Source of the DNA: Desmodus rotundus
Taxonomy: Eukaryota > Chordata > Mammalia > Chiroptera > Phyllostomidae
Direction: 5' to 3'
Assembly (NCBI RefSeq): GCF_022682495.2
Contig: NC_071399.1
Span: 52,692,873-52,756,872, forward strand
DNA length: 64,000 bases
Positions within the stretch are counted from its first letter, which is position 1. Each line of letters begins with the position of its first letter. Positions 1-12,105 of the stretch are shown in pieces. A program made the translations under genes and the position numbers. The notes beneath the pieces were generated by a model, which saw nothing but the letters and a program-made list of their open reading frames with translations, was not told where the DNA came from and made no database searches.

Positions 1-879
1 TCCCAAACTATTGATAGTGTCTGTTCACACCATAAGAGTCCCTTTGATGGAAATTACCTATGTGCTAGGACTCCCAAGGTCTGATTATGCAAACAAGCCA
101 AGTTACTAGAGTTCCAGAGTTGACAGAATACCCAAGGATATGGTCTCTGGTTTCTGACTACTTGAAAGGCCATGGGAAAGATTTATGGAAGACTACCAGT
201 GAAGGCAGAGACAAAGCACAATTTTTCCACCTATTTCCTATGTTCATACCAAGACAAGTTTAGGTAAAAAAAGGATCATTGGTTTATTACCCTCAAGGAT
301 TTTGGTCTGTGAAATTTCTTAATAGCTTTAAGAGGTATTTTTCTGGGTTGTACTCTTCAAAAAGATAATATATCACTAAATGAAAACATAAAATTTGAAA
401 TACCCACAGAAACAATGATCAGATATTTTATTTCTAAGACTGGTGTCTAATTTATAGAATATAAATTTCAAACTTAACTTATAAACTATCAGCTTTTGTA
501 GTATAAAGGTATATCTAAACTACATATATCAACTTTAAAGAGCAAAAAAGTAACTCAAATTGCATTAGTGTGATATCATTTTAGAGTACTATAAAATATT
601 TTAACCAACTTGGATGTAAAAAATATTAGTTTTTGCACTATCAGGCATCTAGTAGTTATGTGAACCACTGCAATGATTAATAACAGGCAAGAGTCATGTT
701 TATAAGACTTATTTTTGATATAACACCAGTCTGGGTCATGATATAAAGACTGCAACAAGAATACAAGTATTTGTAGGTATATTACAATTCAACATCATGG
801 GAAGAGGATTGAAAAACTCTTCTCTAAGTTACCACTTGAAATGACATTTTTCTCCCAAAGAAAATTTAGAGTTTACAAA
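1..879. other. AT-rich intronic sequence, nothing recognised
   Basis: Taken to be DGKH intron sequence downstream of the 10421-10501 exon. No exon with plausible splice sites, no RNA gene and no repeat that I can name. Short spurious ORFs only. Confidence 0.6.
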
Positions 880-1010
880 TATCATTCATTCATTCATTCA
901 TTCAACAAGACACATTTCTTCATTCATTCAACAAATATTCATTGTCTTTCCCCTCTATGCCAGGCCCTGTGTTAATCCTTGGGGATTCAGTGGTGAAGAC
1001 AACTTCTGTG
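880..1010 (-). repeat. L2 3' end with (CATT)n tail
   Basis: A run of CATT repeats is followed by CAACAAATATTCATTG and then a GCCAGGCCCTGTGTTAATCC-like block. This is the reverse complement of the L2 3' terminus (…GCACTCAATAAATGTTTGTTGAATGAATGA). Confidence 0.7.
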
Positions 1011-1724
1011 CCCGCAAGGAAATTTCAGTCTCCTCCATCTCTCCTCACCCCTCCCATATACACATGCCACGCAAAGATTTCCCCAGGAGCATTCTTAAAG
1101 GATGGTCACTTAGCTCTTGCTGTATGCCTCAATGAGACAGTGCATTTAAACGGTCCAGCACAGTGCCCAAAAATCTCTAAATCCACTCCCCCTTACAAAT
1201 GCAAAGAGCTGTAAGACACATATTCTGGACTAGCTGTGAAAAGCTACTAGCCATCCAACCTTGAGTACTTCGCTGTGAGAACTCTCTTCTTAAAGGCCCT
1301 TTTCAGTTCACAGACAAGGGATGACTAGAGAGTTCTAACACTGGCTGGAACCATGACCTCACAAGGGACCTGTTCTCTCAGATGACTCAAGTTAGAAAGT
1401 TCTCTTTGGCCTAGAGCTGAAATTGAACCTCCGTGAGTTCAATGACAAGTCTATGCAGTAACACAAAACTAGTCTACTACCTCTTTTACATGATAATTCC
1501 TCAAGTATTAAACAGATATGTCACAATTTACCAAATCTTTAAAACAAAAAGTGCCCTTTAATGTCTGCCAACCCATAACTCCCAGACCTTTTCATAATAT
1601 TGATTACCTTCCTCTGTGAGCTCTTCAGCCGATATTTCTATTTCAAATGTAGTACCCAAAATATAATGCAATAATTCTAGGTTTGTAGTATGACCAGCAA
1701 GTATAAAGTAAGATTCTGGTAATG

Positions 1725-2170
1725 TAATGGGAGACACACCCCCTGGAAACGGGGCAGGGTTTGAGCTGCGTATGTGTGACTGGAGACTTTGCCCCACTGC
1801 TGAGCATGGCAGCCAGAAGAAGGGCAACGGCAAACATGGCCCACACTGGCCCTCATTGGTTGGAAGGCTGGACACTCTCACTGACTTTGGGTGTACCTGG
1901 AATTCTGGGAGAGGACTTTTGAAACAGAAGGCGCCAGAAAGCAAAAAAGGCAGTTGGTTCTTTCCCCTCCCCTAGGGTGGGGTGTCAATGGTCGCCAGCA
2001 GGCCTGCCGACAGTGGCCAGTGAAGAACTATGAGTGGAAGGCTGGGGGTACAGACTCCAAAAGATGCCTGAGGCTGGACAGGGACTGGACACCAGCTAAA
2101 CCACCTATGTTTATGATATTTTGGGTGACAGAAGAGGTTCCTGGCGCAACTTTGAACTGAGCAGGCAGAG
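1725..2170. other. GC-richer unassigned stretch, possibly an LTR remnant
   Basis: This stretch is clearly GC-richer than its surroundings and has overlapping ORFs on both strands. Read on the minus strand, the ...CCCTGCCCCGTTTCCAGGGGG... block is reminiscent of retroviral LTR sequence, but I see no clean TG...CA ends or polyadenylation site. I do not recognise a gene or a named repeat. Confidence 0.3.
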
Positions 2171-3007
2171 GGTGACAGGGTGATTTTTTTTTTTTGCATG
2201 TCTTGGAGGGAACAAGCTTTGAAGCAGAACTTGGTTATTTCCAATGACCTTGGTGATAATAGCACTGAAGAGATTTTTCTTCTTGTGTTATTTTCAGTTC
2301 TTGAACCTATCTGGTAGTTATAATGAGACTATTTTTGATGTCATACTCCAACTTTTTCATTCCCCTTATGTTTTTTATCCAGATATTTTAGGCCAAATAT
2401 CTCTTGTTCCGTTTTATACCCTGGAAAGGTCTACCAGACCGTTTCGCTGTAAAACTCTAAGCAATCTACCTAACATTTGAGTCTCCACATTTCTAATCCA
2501 ATCCAACTTCAGAATAATGTTTGAGAGAAGAAATTTCTAAAAAATATTTTAACAAAAATCTTCTCATGCCTAAAATAAACTTTCATCTTTATCAATTAAA
2601 TCAACAAATACAGATAAGGTAATATGAGGTAAAAAGATAAGACACAGTCCCCAGCAATTATAGGTCAAGGAGGTTATAATAAACATAGTTAAGTATTTAA
2701 CTAAATATAAGGCAGAATACAGTAAGTTCTATAAGGAAAGTAGAACAGAAGAGACTGCTTGCAGTTGACGGTCCAAGAAAAGAGCTGTGCAAAGGATTTG
2801 AATAACCTACCTCAAAAATCCAAGTGTTTCAGTTTCCTTTACCTTTATCTACTCCTATACCCTGGCGCTTGTCTTCACCTGAAATTATTCCATCCCTCAG
2901 ATCATAAATGCTTAAATCCGCTTTCAGACTAACCTCTTGATCCTTGTTGGGAAGAAACCTATGCAATACCTGACATGCTTTTTAGCCTTTCTGAACCTCA
3001 GTATCTT
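2171..3007. other. Intronic sequence, nothing recognised
   Basis: AT-rich DNA with a T-run near 2185. No exon or named repeat was identified between the GC-richer stretch at 1725-2170 and HAL1 copy A. Confidence 0.5.
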
Positions 3008-4906
3008 TTTTTAAAAAAATGTTTTATCGATTATGCCATTACAGCTGTCCCATATTTTTTCCATCTCTTTATTCCCCTCCACCCTATACCACCCCTCCCA
3101 CCAGTATTCCCCCCCAACTTAGTTCATGTCCATGGGTCATACATACAAGATCTTTGGCTTCTCCATTTCCCATTCGATTCTTAAGTTTCCCCTGTCTATT
3201 TTGTACATACCATTTATGCTTCTTAATCCTTGCATCTTTTCCCCCATTCTCCCCCCACTGCCTCCCTACTGATAACCCTCCATGTGATCTCAAGTCTATG
3301 ATTCTATTCCTCTTCTAGTGTTTGCTTAGTTGGTTTTTGTTTTAGTTTTGGGTTTGGTTTCAGTTGTTGATAGTTGTGAGTTTGTTGTCATTTTATTGCT
3401 CATAGTTTTAATCATCTTTTTCTTCGATAAGTCCCTTTAATATTTCATATAAAGACTTGGTGATGTTGAATTCCTTTAACTTGACCTTATCTGGGAAGCA
3501 CTTTATCTGCCTTCCCATTCTCATTGATAACATTGCTGGATAGAGTAATTATGAATGTAGGTCCTTGCCTTTCATGACTTGGAATACTTCTTTCCAACCC
3601 CTTCTTGCCTACAAGGTTTCTTTGGAGAAATCAGCTGATTGTCTTTATGGCCACTCCTTTGTAGGTAACTGTCTCCTTTTCTCTTGCTGCTTTTAAGGGG
3701 AATGTAATTATGATGTGCCTTGGTGTGTGCTTTCTTTGGTCCAACTTCTCTGGGACTTTCTGAGCTTCCTGGAAGTCTATTTCCTTTGCCAGATTAGGGA
3801 AGTTCTCCATTATTTTTTCAAATAAGTTTTCAATTTCTTGCTCTTCCTCTTCTTCTGGCACCTCTATGGTTCAGATGTTGGAATGTTTAAAATTGTTCTG
3901 GAGGTTCCTAAGCCTCTCCTTTTTTTTTGAATTCTTGTTTCTTCATTCTGTTCTGGTCAAGTGTTTATTTCTTCCTTCTGGTCCAAACCGTTGATTTGAG
4001 TCCTAGTTTCCTTCCCTTCACTGTTGGTTCCCTGTATATTTTTCTTTTATTTCACTTTGCATAGCTTCACTTTTTCCTCTATTTTGTGAGCATACTCAAC
4101 CATTTCTGTGAGCATCCTGATTACTAGTGTTTTGAACTGTGCATCAGATAGGCTGGCTATCTCTTCATTGCTTAGTTGCACTTTTTCTAGAGTTTTGATC
4201 TGTTCTTTCATTTGGGCCATTTTTTTTTTTTGTCTTAGCGCACCTGTTACATTGTAAGGGATGAGGCCTTACATATTTGCCAGGGCAGGGCAACCTTCAT
4301 TGCTCTTTTGTGGCACTGTATGTGGGGGAGGGGTCCGAGAGGGAACAATGCCACTTGCTCGGCTCTTGGTCGGCTTTCAGTCACTTCCCTCACTACCCAC
4401 AAGCCAATTGGGCCCTTCTGGTGCTGATTCTGGATGGGTGGGTTTGTGTACATTTTAGAACCCTGTGGGTTTCTCCAGTGAACTCTCCTGTGAGGCTGGG
4501 AGTGTCTCCCACCGCTGCAACCCCCACAGATTTTTATAGCCAGAGGTTTTGAGGCTTTATTTCTGCGCACTAGAATTCTGGGTTGTGCAATCGCTCCAGC
4601 TGTTCCTCCCAGTTTATCTTCACGCAAATAGTGGGAATGCCCAGTCCTCCCACAGCCGCCTCACCCGCCCTGGTCCTCTAGCTGCCACTTTGGGGCGTGT
4701 CCTCTCCACTCCAGCTGCCTGTCTTCATCCCTCCTACTGGTCTAGATGAATATTTCTTCTTTAACCCTTTGGTTGTCAGACTTCCATACAGTCAATTTTC
4801 TGGCAGTTCTGGTTATCTTTTGTTTTTAAATTTGTTGTCCTTCTTTTGGTTGTGGGAGGAGGCAAAGTGAATCTACATACATCTCCATCTTGGCCAGAAG
4901 TTCTCT
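3008..4906 (-). mobile_element. HAL1-type ORF1-only L1 derivative, copy A
   Basis: Read on the minus strand, the element starts near 4906 with ACTTCTGGCCAAGATGGAGA. It has a GC-rich 5' region of about 690 bp, an ORF1 relic (about 4220-3430), a G-rich 3' region, then an AGCTGTAATGGCATAATCGA terminus and an A-rich tail at 3008. No ORF2 sequence lies between ORF1 and the tail, which defines the half-L1 type. It is about 1.9 kb and more diverged than copies E and F. It is the only one of the six younger HAL1 copies on the same strand as DGKH. No convincing target-site duplication was found. Confidence 0.85.
3430..4220 (-). pseudogene. Broken HAL1 ORF1, copy A
   Basis: Minus-strand relic of an L1 ORF1p-like protein. 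A 76-codon open piece (3861-3631) begins MPEEEEEQEIENLFEK and contains RKHTPRHIIITFP and REKETVTYKG, the end of the RNA-recognition motif (RRM) and start of the C-terminal domain. A TGA at plus 3871-3873 replaces the conserved Arg codon of the NIRITGVPEG motif just upstream. The C-terminal stop codon position is altered, and other frame breaks occur. Confidence 0.8.
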
Positions 4907-5233
4907 CTACCTTTTATGAGTTTCCATAGAAGGGAGAGGACTATTATTCACTCCTCAGGGAAGGAAAGTGGTAAACCTGATTGCTTCATCACCCTACCCC
5001 ACCTTCACTAGGAAGAAAAGAATAATAAGGAACATTTTGGCCTTAGGTCTCCAACAATTTATCAGAGTCTCTGTATTTAGTGGTTATTGGATCCTGTGAA
5101 GCCATTAATAAGCTGCCCCTTAGCACCTGTGTTTCATTCTCAAAATATGAGAACTCAGAGGGTGAAGGTAGATGAGTTACTAATCCTCCAAATATCCAAC
5201 AATCCCTTTATCTTCTGTCCAACATTTCCTAAT

Positions 5234-5445
5234 CAGTGGTTCCCAACCTTTTTGGCACCACGGACCAGTCTCATGGAAGACTGTTTTTTCACAGATGGGG
5301 TAGGGGTTGGGGGGAGGGACAGGAGGCAGAGCTTAGGCATTAAGGCGAGGGAATCTTCCCTTGCTCATCTTCTGCTGTGTAGCCCAGTTCCTAACAGGCC
5401 TTGAACTGGTACCAGTCTGCGGCCTGGGGGTTCGGGACCCTTGCT
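5234..5445. mobile_element. hAT-type non-autonomous DNA transposon remnant
   Basis: Begins CAGTGGTTCCCAACCTTTTT and ends GGGGTTCGGGACCCTTGC, an imperfect terminal inverted repeat of the hAT kind. The interior (ACCACGGACCAGTCTCATGG, and ...CCTAACAGGCC...GGTACCAGTCTGCGGCC...) matches the common mammalian repeat with 'GGTACCGGTCCGTGGCC' at one end. The interior has been shortened. I am not sure of the family name. Confidence 0.65.
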
Positions 5446-5719
5446 ATAAATAATCAACCCTGGATCATTTTAGTTGTTCTCTAGCCTCATCTTTAAAAAA
5501 TGCTATATCCCTAAGAACTAAGAACATTACTAAATTTGATCTCCAATCTTTCTTTCGTAGACACTACAACACTGTCTACTACCTCGTAAATCTTCCACAG
5601 ATCCCAACTCAGTTTCAATTCTTATTTTCTATAGAAGCTATTCGAAATTCTCCTAAACTCTTATTCAGAGCAGATGACCTTGTCTTCAACTTCACTGAGA
5701 AAATGGTAGTATTTCCTGC

Positions 5720-6590
5720 CAACATCTACGGTTAGCAGTGGATGGTCAGTTGGAGCTCACAGAGTGTCCCCCATCGGCCAGGGTGGTGAGAGGGGAAGGT
5801 TCTTACACTGAGTGTGGGAAAAGCCCTTCCCCTTAGGCCCCCTGGTACCAGACTAGGGGTGGGACCAGGGGAAGGCAGGCACATGTGCCATAGAAGTCAA
5901 AATGGTACAGAAGATACGTTGGAGGCCTGCACCAGAGGCCTGTAAGTCTAGCCTAGGAAAAGAAGGGACTAGATGGGAGGTGGACCCACCTGAAGCACAC
6001 AAAAGTTTGGGAAGTTGATTCGTTATTTTGAGAAAGCACTTGGTCCATCCCACACCCAAGCTAACATAGTCCCATGGGAACAAAGAAATGCTATCTCTTG
6101 CTCAATGCTCAAGCTCAGGACCTGCACTCACACAGTGTATTTCTCTCCATGGGCTACATGGCTGCTAAGGCCACGTAGCCCATGGACTCCACGACGGAGC
6201 CTTTCTCGCTTTCTCCCCCACCTGGAGATGCACAGGCTAGTGCATTCCCGCTTTCCCTCCTGGGAGCACGTGACCCTGGGGTCCTAGCAGCTGCATGGCC
6301 CATGACCTGCAGGAGAGAGCCTGAAATGGGCAGCAGCTGGGAACATGCTAGGCTACCTGGATAACCACGTAGCTGCCACCTGTGCGCTCCAAAGGACTAT
6401 GCTTTGGAATGGAGCAGAACTTTGGACACTTGCTCTTCCATGGTTTTGCTGAAGTCATGAGCTTTTAGACCAGAGTCTGCCATTCTCTCATTGCACAACA
6501 CCTGAATAAAACCTCTTTCTTCTTTCACCAGCAAGCCTTACAAGTTTGGCTTTTGTGGTGGCAGGCAGACTAACTCCCTTTTTTTATTTG
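5720..6590 (+). mobile_element. Probable endogenous-retrovirus LTR (solo)
   Basis: An 870-bp GC-rich block ends with an LTR-like polyadenylation region: CACCTGAATAAAACCTCTTTC near 6510 (AATAAA near 6514), followed by a pyrimidine-rich R/U5 and TTTGTGGTGGCAGGCAGAC. No gag, pol or env sequence adjoins it, so it looks like a solo LTR. Exact ends and family are uncertain. Confidence 0.5.
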
Positions 6591-6862
6591 GTAAGACTAT
6601 TTCCATAAACTTTCTGTCTCCTGTTCAGGGCTAATCTCCTTATCCTGTCCTCTAGTTCCTTATCTCTTTGGCTTATGCAGCAATCATGCTCCATTAATTA
6701 TTCCCCCTCTCTCTAGAAGCTTCAATTTCCAATTCCAACAATTCTTTATTCTCTTCACACATACACAACCAAAACCCATTTTAAAAACAAAGCAAAAGAA
6801 CAACAAAACCAAAATCCCGTCTTCAAGCCTGACTATTCTTCTAGCTATACTTGTTCTCCTTT

Positions 6863-6876
6863 AAAGAGCAAGTTTT
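6863..6876 (+). repeat. Left target-site duplication of HAL1 copy B
   Basis: AAAGAGCAAGTTTT here matches AAAGAGCTAAGTTTT at 8865-8879 apart from one inserted base. It is A-rich at its 5' end, as expected for L1 endonuclease cleavage. Confidence 0.75.
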
Positions 6877-8864
6877 GGATTCCAGCCAAAATAGAGGTAT
6901 AGGTAGACACACTGCACCTCCTCACACAACCAAAAGAAGGACAACAACAATTTAAAAACAAAAAACAATGAGAACTGACAGAAAATCAAACTGTATGGAA
7001 GTCCGACAACCAAAAAGATAAAGAAGAAACATTCATCCAGACCGGTAGGAGAGGTGGAGACATGGAGCCCAGGAGGAGAGGACTCATGGCAGGCAGCGGC
7101 TGGCGGACCCAGCGAGGTGGTGACGGATTGTGGAACGGGGCAGGCCGCGCTGCAGCTAGCAGACCCCACAAGGTGGTGGCTGCAGACCCCGCGACCCCAC
7201 ATTCCCGCATAGATAAACCGGGAGAGACGGTGGAGGAGCAAAACAGACCGAGCAACCCAGGGCTCCAGCTCGGGGAAATAAAGCCTCAAACCACTGATTG
7301 AAAACACCCATGGGGGTTGAGGTGGCAGCGGGAGAAACTCCCAGCCTCACAGGAGAGTTCGTTGGAGACACCCACAGGGGCCTAGAGCATGTACAAGCCC
7401 ACCCACTCGGGAATCAGCACCAGAGGGGGCCAATTTGATTATGGGTAGCGGAGGGAGTGACTGAAATCCAGCACAGAGTAGAGAAAGCACCATTGCTCCC
7501 TCTCGGCCCCTCTCCCACACACAGCGTCACTACACAGCGACCTGCGTTACCCTGCCCTGGTGGACCCCTAAGGCTCCACCCCTTTACATAACAGGCATGC
7601 CAAGACAAAAAAAATGGCCCAAATGAAAGAACAGATCAAAGCTCCAGAAAAAATAAAACTAAGCAATGAAGAGATAGCCAATCTATCACATGCTCCGTTC
7701 AAAACACTGGTAATCAGGATGCTCACAGAATTGGTTGAATTTGGTTGCAAATTAGATGAAAAAATGAAGGCTATGCTAAGAGAAACAAAGGAAAATGTAC
7801 AGGGAACCGATAGTGAGGTGAAGGAAACTGGGACTCAAATCATGGCGTGGACCAGAAGGAAGAAAGAAACATCCAACCAGAAAAGAATGAAGAAACAAGA
7901 ATTCAGAAAAATGAGGAGAGGATTAGGAACCTCCAGGACATCTTGAAACATTCCAACATCGGAATTATAGAGGTGCCAGAAGGAGAAGAGGAAGAACAAA
8001 AAATTGAAAACTTATTTGAACAAATAATGAAGGAGAACTTCCCTCATCTGGCAAAGGAAATAGACTTCCAGGAAATCCGGGAAGCTCAGAGAGTCCCAAA
8101 GAAGCTGGACCCAAGAAGGAACACACCAAGGCACATCATAATTACATTACCCAAGATGAAACAGAAGGAGAGAATCTTAGAAGCAGCAAGAGAAAAGGAC
8201 ACAGTTACCTACAAAGGACTTCCCATAAGACTGTCAGCTGATTTCTCAAGAGAGGTCTTACAGGCAATAAGGGGCTGGAAAGAAGTGTTCCAAGTCATGA
8301 AAGGCAAGGACCTACATCCAAGATTACTGTATCCAGCAAATCTACCATTTAGAATGGAAGGGCAGATAAAGTGCTTCTCAGATAAGGTCAAGTTAAAGGA
8401 GTTCATCTTCACCAAGCCCTTATTATATGAAATGTTAAAGGGACTTATCTAAGAAAAAGAAGATCAAAAATATAAAAAGTAAAAATGATGGCAAACTCAC
8501 AGTTATTAACAACCACACCTAAAACAAAAACAAAAGCAAACTAAACAAACAACTAGAACAGGAAGAGAACCACAGAAATGGACATCACATGGAGGGTTAT
8601 CAACTGGGGAGTGGGAGGGAGAAAGAGTGGGGAAAGGTACAGAGAATAAGTAGCATAAATGATAGGTGGAAAATAGACAGGGGGAGGGTAAGAATAGTAT
8701 AGGAAATGCAGAAGCCAAAGAACTTACAAGTATGACCCATGGACATGAACTATGGGGGGGGGAATGTGGGAGGGAGGGGGTGGGCAGGATGGAGTGGAGC
8801 GAAGGCGGGGAAATGGGACAACTGTAATAGCATAATCAATAAATATATTAAAATTAAAAAAAAA
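6877..8864 (+). mobile_element. HAL1-type ORF1-only L1 derivative, copy B
   Basis: A complete-looking 1.99-kb element. It has an L1-like 5' region (CAAAATAGAGGTATAGGTAG, then a GC-rich leader), ORF1 at 7614-8452, a GGGAGGGAGGGGGTGGGCAG 3' region, ACAACTGTAATAGCATAATC at 8818, AATAAA and a poly(A). ORF2 is absent. The flanking target-site duplications at 6863-6876 and 8865-8879 show insertion as one unit, so the lack of ORF2 is not a later deletion. The 5' region has only one copy of the 90-bp unit that is duplicated in copies E and F. Confidence 0.9.
7614..8452 (+). pseudogene. HAL1 ORF1, copy B: one frameshift from open
   Basis: Encodes an L1 ORF1p-like protein. The N-terminal part (MAQMKEQIKAPEKIKLSNEE...) is followed by a coiled-coil-like Lys/Glu-rich stretch, an RRM (from about the VPEGEEEEQKIENLFEQ segment) and a C-terminal domain (TPRHIIITLPK, LEAAREKDTVTYKG, LLYEMLKGLI). 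A single missing base near 7842 shifts the frame; the two overlapping open frames (7614-7946 and 7847-8452) together cover the whole protein with no other stop. Measured from the second ATG (7623), the length equals copy F's ORF1 minus one base. The conserved Arg of NIRITGVPEG is a Gly codon here (7961-7963). Confidence 0.85.
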
Positions 8865-8879
8865 AAAGAGCTAAGTTTT
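8865..8879 (+). repeat. Right target-site duplication of HAL1 copy B
   Basis: Directly follows the poly(A) and pairs with 6863-6876. Confidence 0.75.
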
Positions 8880-9689
8880 TAGGAAATGCAACCTACCCTG
8901 GCTCCCTCTGCCTTTCCATTTTGAATTCTCAGTGCAGCCTAATGCATGCCACCCCTCCACTGAAACTATTCAAATAAATCACTGTGACCAAATGACGTGC
9001 AAGCTAACAAATTCAACAATCCATTTCTATTTCTTCGACTTGACCTCTCCACACTTCTTGATGTTGAACAACTTCTTTCTTGAAACTCTCTTCCAATGGT
9101 TTTTTGTAACAGCATTGCCTCCTGATGCTCCTTCGATACTTCAGAATGTTCTCTTTCAATTTTATCGGTCAAACCTTAAAATTTAATATTTTCCTAGGAT
9201 TCTATTCTTGGCTTTCCTCTTCTCAAACTCACCTCTCCCTGGGGAGGGACTGGGGAAGGGGAAGGAATATTAACACCACAAGTTATCCCCCACATCCATA
9301 AATCAATAAGACTAAATCTGAACTCACTTGCTTCCTCCCCCACCCCCACCCCACGAGTGCTTGCCTCTATCATGGCACTGCTCTGTGTCTATTTGTCTGT
9401 CTGTCTTCCGTGCCCTAGTATGCCTAGGGGATGCACACAACACAATGCTGTCAGCAGTGGTGGCTCCCTAGAGCAGGGACTGGGAGTGAGTGTGGTGGCA
9501 TCTTAGAGGATTTAAGGAGTATATAGTTATAAAAGGAACTCTAGATTGACTTCACTAACCTATGCTATGAATATTTTAAAGGGAAGTGATATTTATTTGC
9601 TTATCCATCCATCCATCTCTGAATCTCTGTGCACAGCACAAGATCCTGGCACATAGTACTCAACCATAAGGTACTCAAATCATGTGTTT
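8880..9689. other. Intronic sequence, little recognised
   Basis: No exon. A TCCATCCATCCAT run and a CCTGGCACATAGTACTCAA phrase near 9605-9665 suggest a short L2 3' fragment. A C-rich run lies near 9340. Confidence 0.5.
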
Positions 9690-10260
9690 TTGAATCAGAG
9701 ACGTACAAGAGGAATGGGGTATCTAAGATAAGCTTCGAAGAACTGGTAGAATCTTCAATAGGTACAGATGGAGGAGAAATCATTTAAGTCAAAGGGAATA
9801 GGCAAAGCACAGGCACAGACAAAAATGATGGGCTGGCAGGGTGAATAAGTCAAATAATTATCAGTTAACACGAGGATACTGGGGCACAATTTTATAAAAT
9901 TTTAGGATGGAGTTGCAGATGCAGCCTGACAGTCAATGACATACCTGTGAAGTGTCTTAAGTGATGGGATTTGCGATTGGAAACGGAAAGAACTAAATGG
10001 ACAGAGGACACCTCTTAAATAGTTACCAAATGAGTTACTTAACTGAGAAGAAATGAAGGCCTGAATATAGCAACTGTCTAAACCTAAACGACACAGAGCA
10101 ACTAGAGTAAAAGTAGAAGAAAAGGGGGAAAATATTGTTTTTGAGATTGCAGGTAAAAACCAAACTTTTTGAATACTCAAGAACAATGAAATTAGTTGAA
10201 GTATTAAATTTAAAGGAGGTAAAAAATGGAAACTACTAACATTACAATCATGAATGATGT
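9690..10260 (-). repeat. Old L2-like sequence
   Basis: Phrases such as GCAAAGCACAGGCACAGA, GGTGAATAAGTC and the AGGATGGAGTTGCAGATG region resemble reverse-strand L2 interior. Highly diverged; no coding potential. Confidence 0.4.
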
Positions 10261-10420
10261 TGGGTGCTGGCGTACGCAATGCACTTATCAAGTTTATTGT
10301 GTTGGTCAGAACTCCAATAACAATAGGTTGACACAGCTGGTAACTGAAAAGGGCATTTTTTATATGTTAGGGAAGGTCATTCTGTAACTTGAGTAGGGAG
10401 TTTGCAAAATATAACCATAC

Positions 10421-10501
10421 CGTGAAGCTGTTGTTAGCATTTTTTGTGCTTGCTTCAGCTACGCTGGCATCTGAGAGGTCAACTTCATCAAATATCAGAG
10501 A
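10421..10501 (-). CDS. DGKH: DGKH coding exon: middle of the PH domain
   Basis: This is an internal exon of 81 bp (27 codons, phase 0). On the minus strand an acceptor TTCATTAACAG precedes it and a GTATGG donor follows. The peptide begins [17 protein letters not shown] and ends [10 protein letters not shown]. It joins directly to the DSK end of the exon at 12740-12850 and continues the PH domain. [13 protein letters not shown] is the eta-type sequence; delta is expected to read AESSTKNVNNSFT. Frame, spacing and order are all consistent with a functional gene rather than a processed pseudogene, because both splice junctions are intact and an intron separates the exons. The next expected exon (the ITPFRRL part of the PH domain) was not found at lower coordinates and is probably outside the window. 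Confidence 0.96.
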
Positions 10502-10555
10502 CTGTTAATGAAAAACAACACAAATATATTAAGTGAAAACCTAACTCATTGCTCC

Positions 10556-10640
10556 TCTGTGTGTGTGTATATACATATACACACACACACACATATATAT
10601 AATAAAATACATACATATATATTTTTTATTATGTATGTAT
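10556..10640. repeat. TG / CA / TA microsatellite
   Basis: TGTGTGTG, ACACACAC and ATATATAT tracts in succession, 55 bp beyond the 5' end of the 10421-10501 exon. Confidence 0.9.
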
Positions 10641-11259
10641 TTTATTATCAGGTCATGACTATGAGGGTATGTCAGGAATTAGGAATAGAAAAATGAAGAA
10701 AAATTTAAGTGACACTTCGTGAGGAAAACGACAAAGTACAACTAACACATAAATCAGCAACGTCTGTAAACCTTGTATCTTTTCACAACTTCACCAGGAA
10801 GTCAGAGGCAACATCAGCAACATCGTCGTTCCTACACTGGCTAAGTGAGAAATGAAAAGAACCAGTCCTGACTGAGATCATGTTGAGTTACTTAACTTTC
10901 TAAACCTTATTTTCCTCATCTATCTAAATGTTCAAATGAGCTGATGAATATGCTCTGCAAATATAAGATGATGCTTCTCCTATACTCTTAAAAGTGGTTT
11001 TAATCAAAAAAGTTACACTGCTAAAAACTCCACAGAAATGGAATCTTTAAAAAATTTATAATTCAGAAATTCAGAAATTCTAGTAAATAAATGTATCCTT
11101 CCCACTTTTAGTCATTTGGTCATTTTTCACACTCATTCAACAATCTTCCTGCAAGGCTGTACAACGATGCTTCTCCTGAAGCCAGCCCCCTTCTCTGATA
11201 GCGTCCACTGCCTCCCAAGATCTCCAGAGGGTTATGCTTCAAACCAACTGATCTGATTA

Positions 11260-11640
11260 TACGCCTTGTTCCCTGACACAAAAGAATTTATAATCTAGCA
11301 TGGGTGATAAAACATACAGAACTAATTTTAATGTAAGATAGACTATTAAAAGTAGAACAGATAAGATACTATGAAACGCTATGAAAGGTCACAGGTAATT
11401 TCCCCAGTAAAGGACATTTAGCCTCTTTCACTTATAAATAATGGAATAAGGGGCACTTTAAATAATTTCAAAGAAAATGGAATTTCATCAAGTGGAAACA
11501 GAGGGAAAGTCACCAGATGATGGGAAACAAGGGGCCAGGCTGCCAAGTGGTCAGTGCTGCCTAGAGACAAAGTGAAGTCAGGGTGGAGCCGGGTCAGGGA
11601 CGACCCTGAACATAACGACTCTTAAAATAAGATTATTTTA
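11260..11640 (-). repeat. Old L2-like sequence
   Basis: AAGAATTTATAATCTAGCAT, GGGGCCAGGCTGCCAAGTGG and the AGGGTGGAGCCGGGTCAGGG region resemble the reverse strand of L2. Low identity. Confidence 0.4.
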
Positions 11641-12090
11641 TTGGGTTATTACTTCTACGGCTGTATAAACCAAGACTTAGGTCTTGTTTGTTGATTTGTT
11701 TTTATTTCCTGGTGTATAATTCTAATTACATCAGGAACATACATTGTTTAATATGGAAATTATCAATTACTTAAATGGCACAGCAACAAAAAAAATCTTC
11801 ATTTTTTTTTTGAAAAAAAATAAAACTAATCATTACAATTCTTTTCTTCCAAAACTACATCATTCGTATTTTATTCAACTGTTATATAAAAATTATTTAA
11901 AGCCTTATTTTGACTTTGCTATGATTTTTACTCTTAACCACTAGTGCAACTGAGAGATTACGGTGTGTCAAGTGCCATATATGCAATCAGCACTTTGTGT
12001 CTACAATCTCATTTCAGCCTCCTCTCAAGTCACATGCTGTCCACAGCCATTCCACATGCTGGAATTGGATAGGAATTCTTGTCTGAAACC

Positions 12091-12105
12091 AGAGTATTGA
12101 TTCTT
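12091..12105 (+). repeat. Left target-site duplication of Ves SINE
   Basis: AGAGTATTGATTCTT pairs with AGAGCACTGATTCTT at 12280-12294 (two mismatches). Confidence 0.75.

Noticed and set aside
1558..1944. 128-codon minus-strand ORF as a possible DGKH exon
   Set aside because: No PH or C1 domain sequence, and no acceptor/donor pair. It may lie in an old LTR-like stretch.
3008..4906. Target-site duplication for HAL1 copy A
   Set aside because: Flanks around 2985-3007 and 4907-4925 do not align convincingly.
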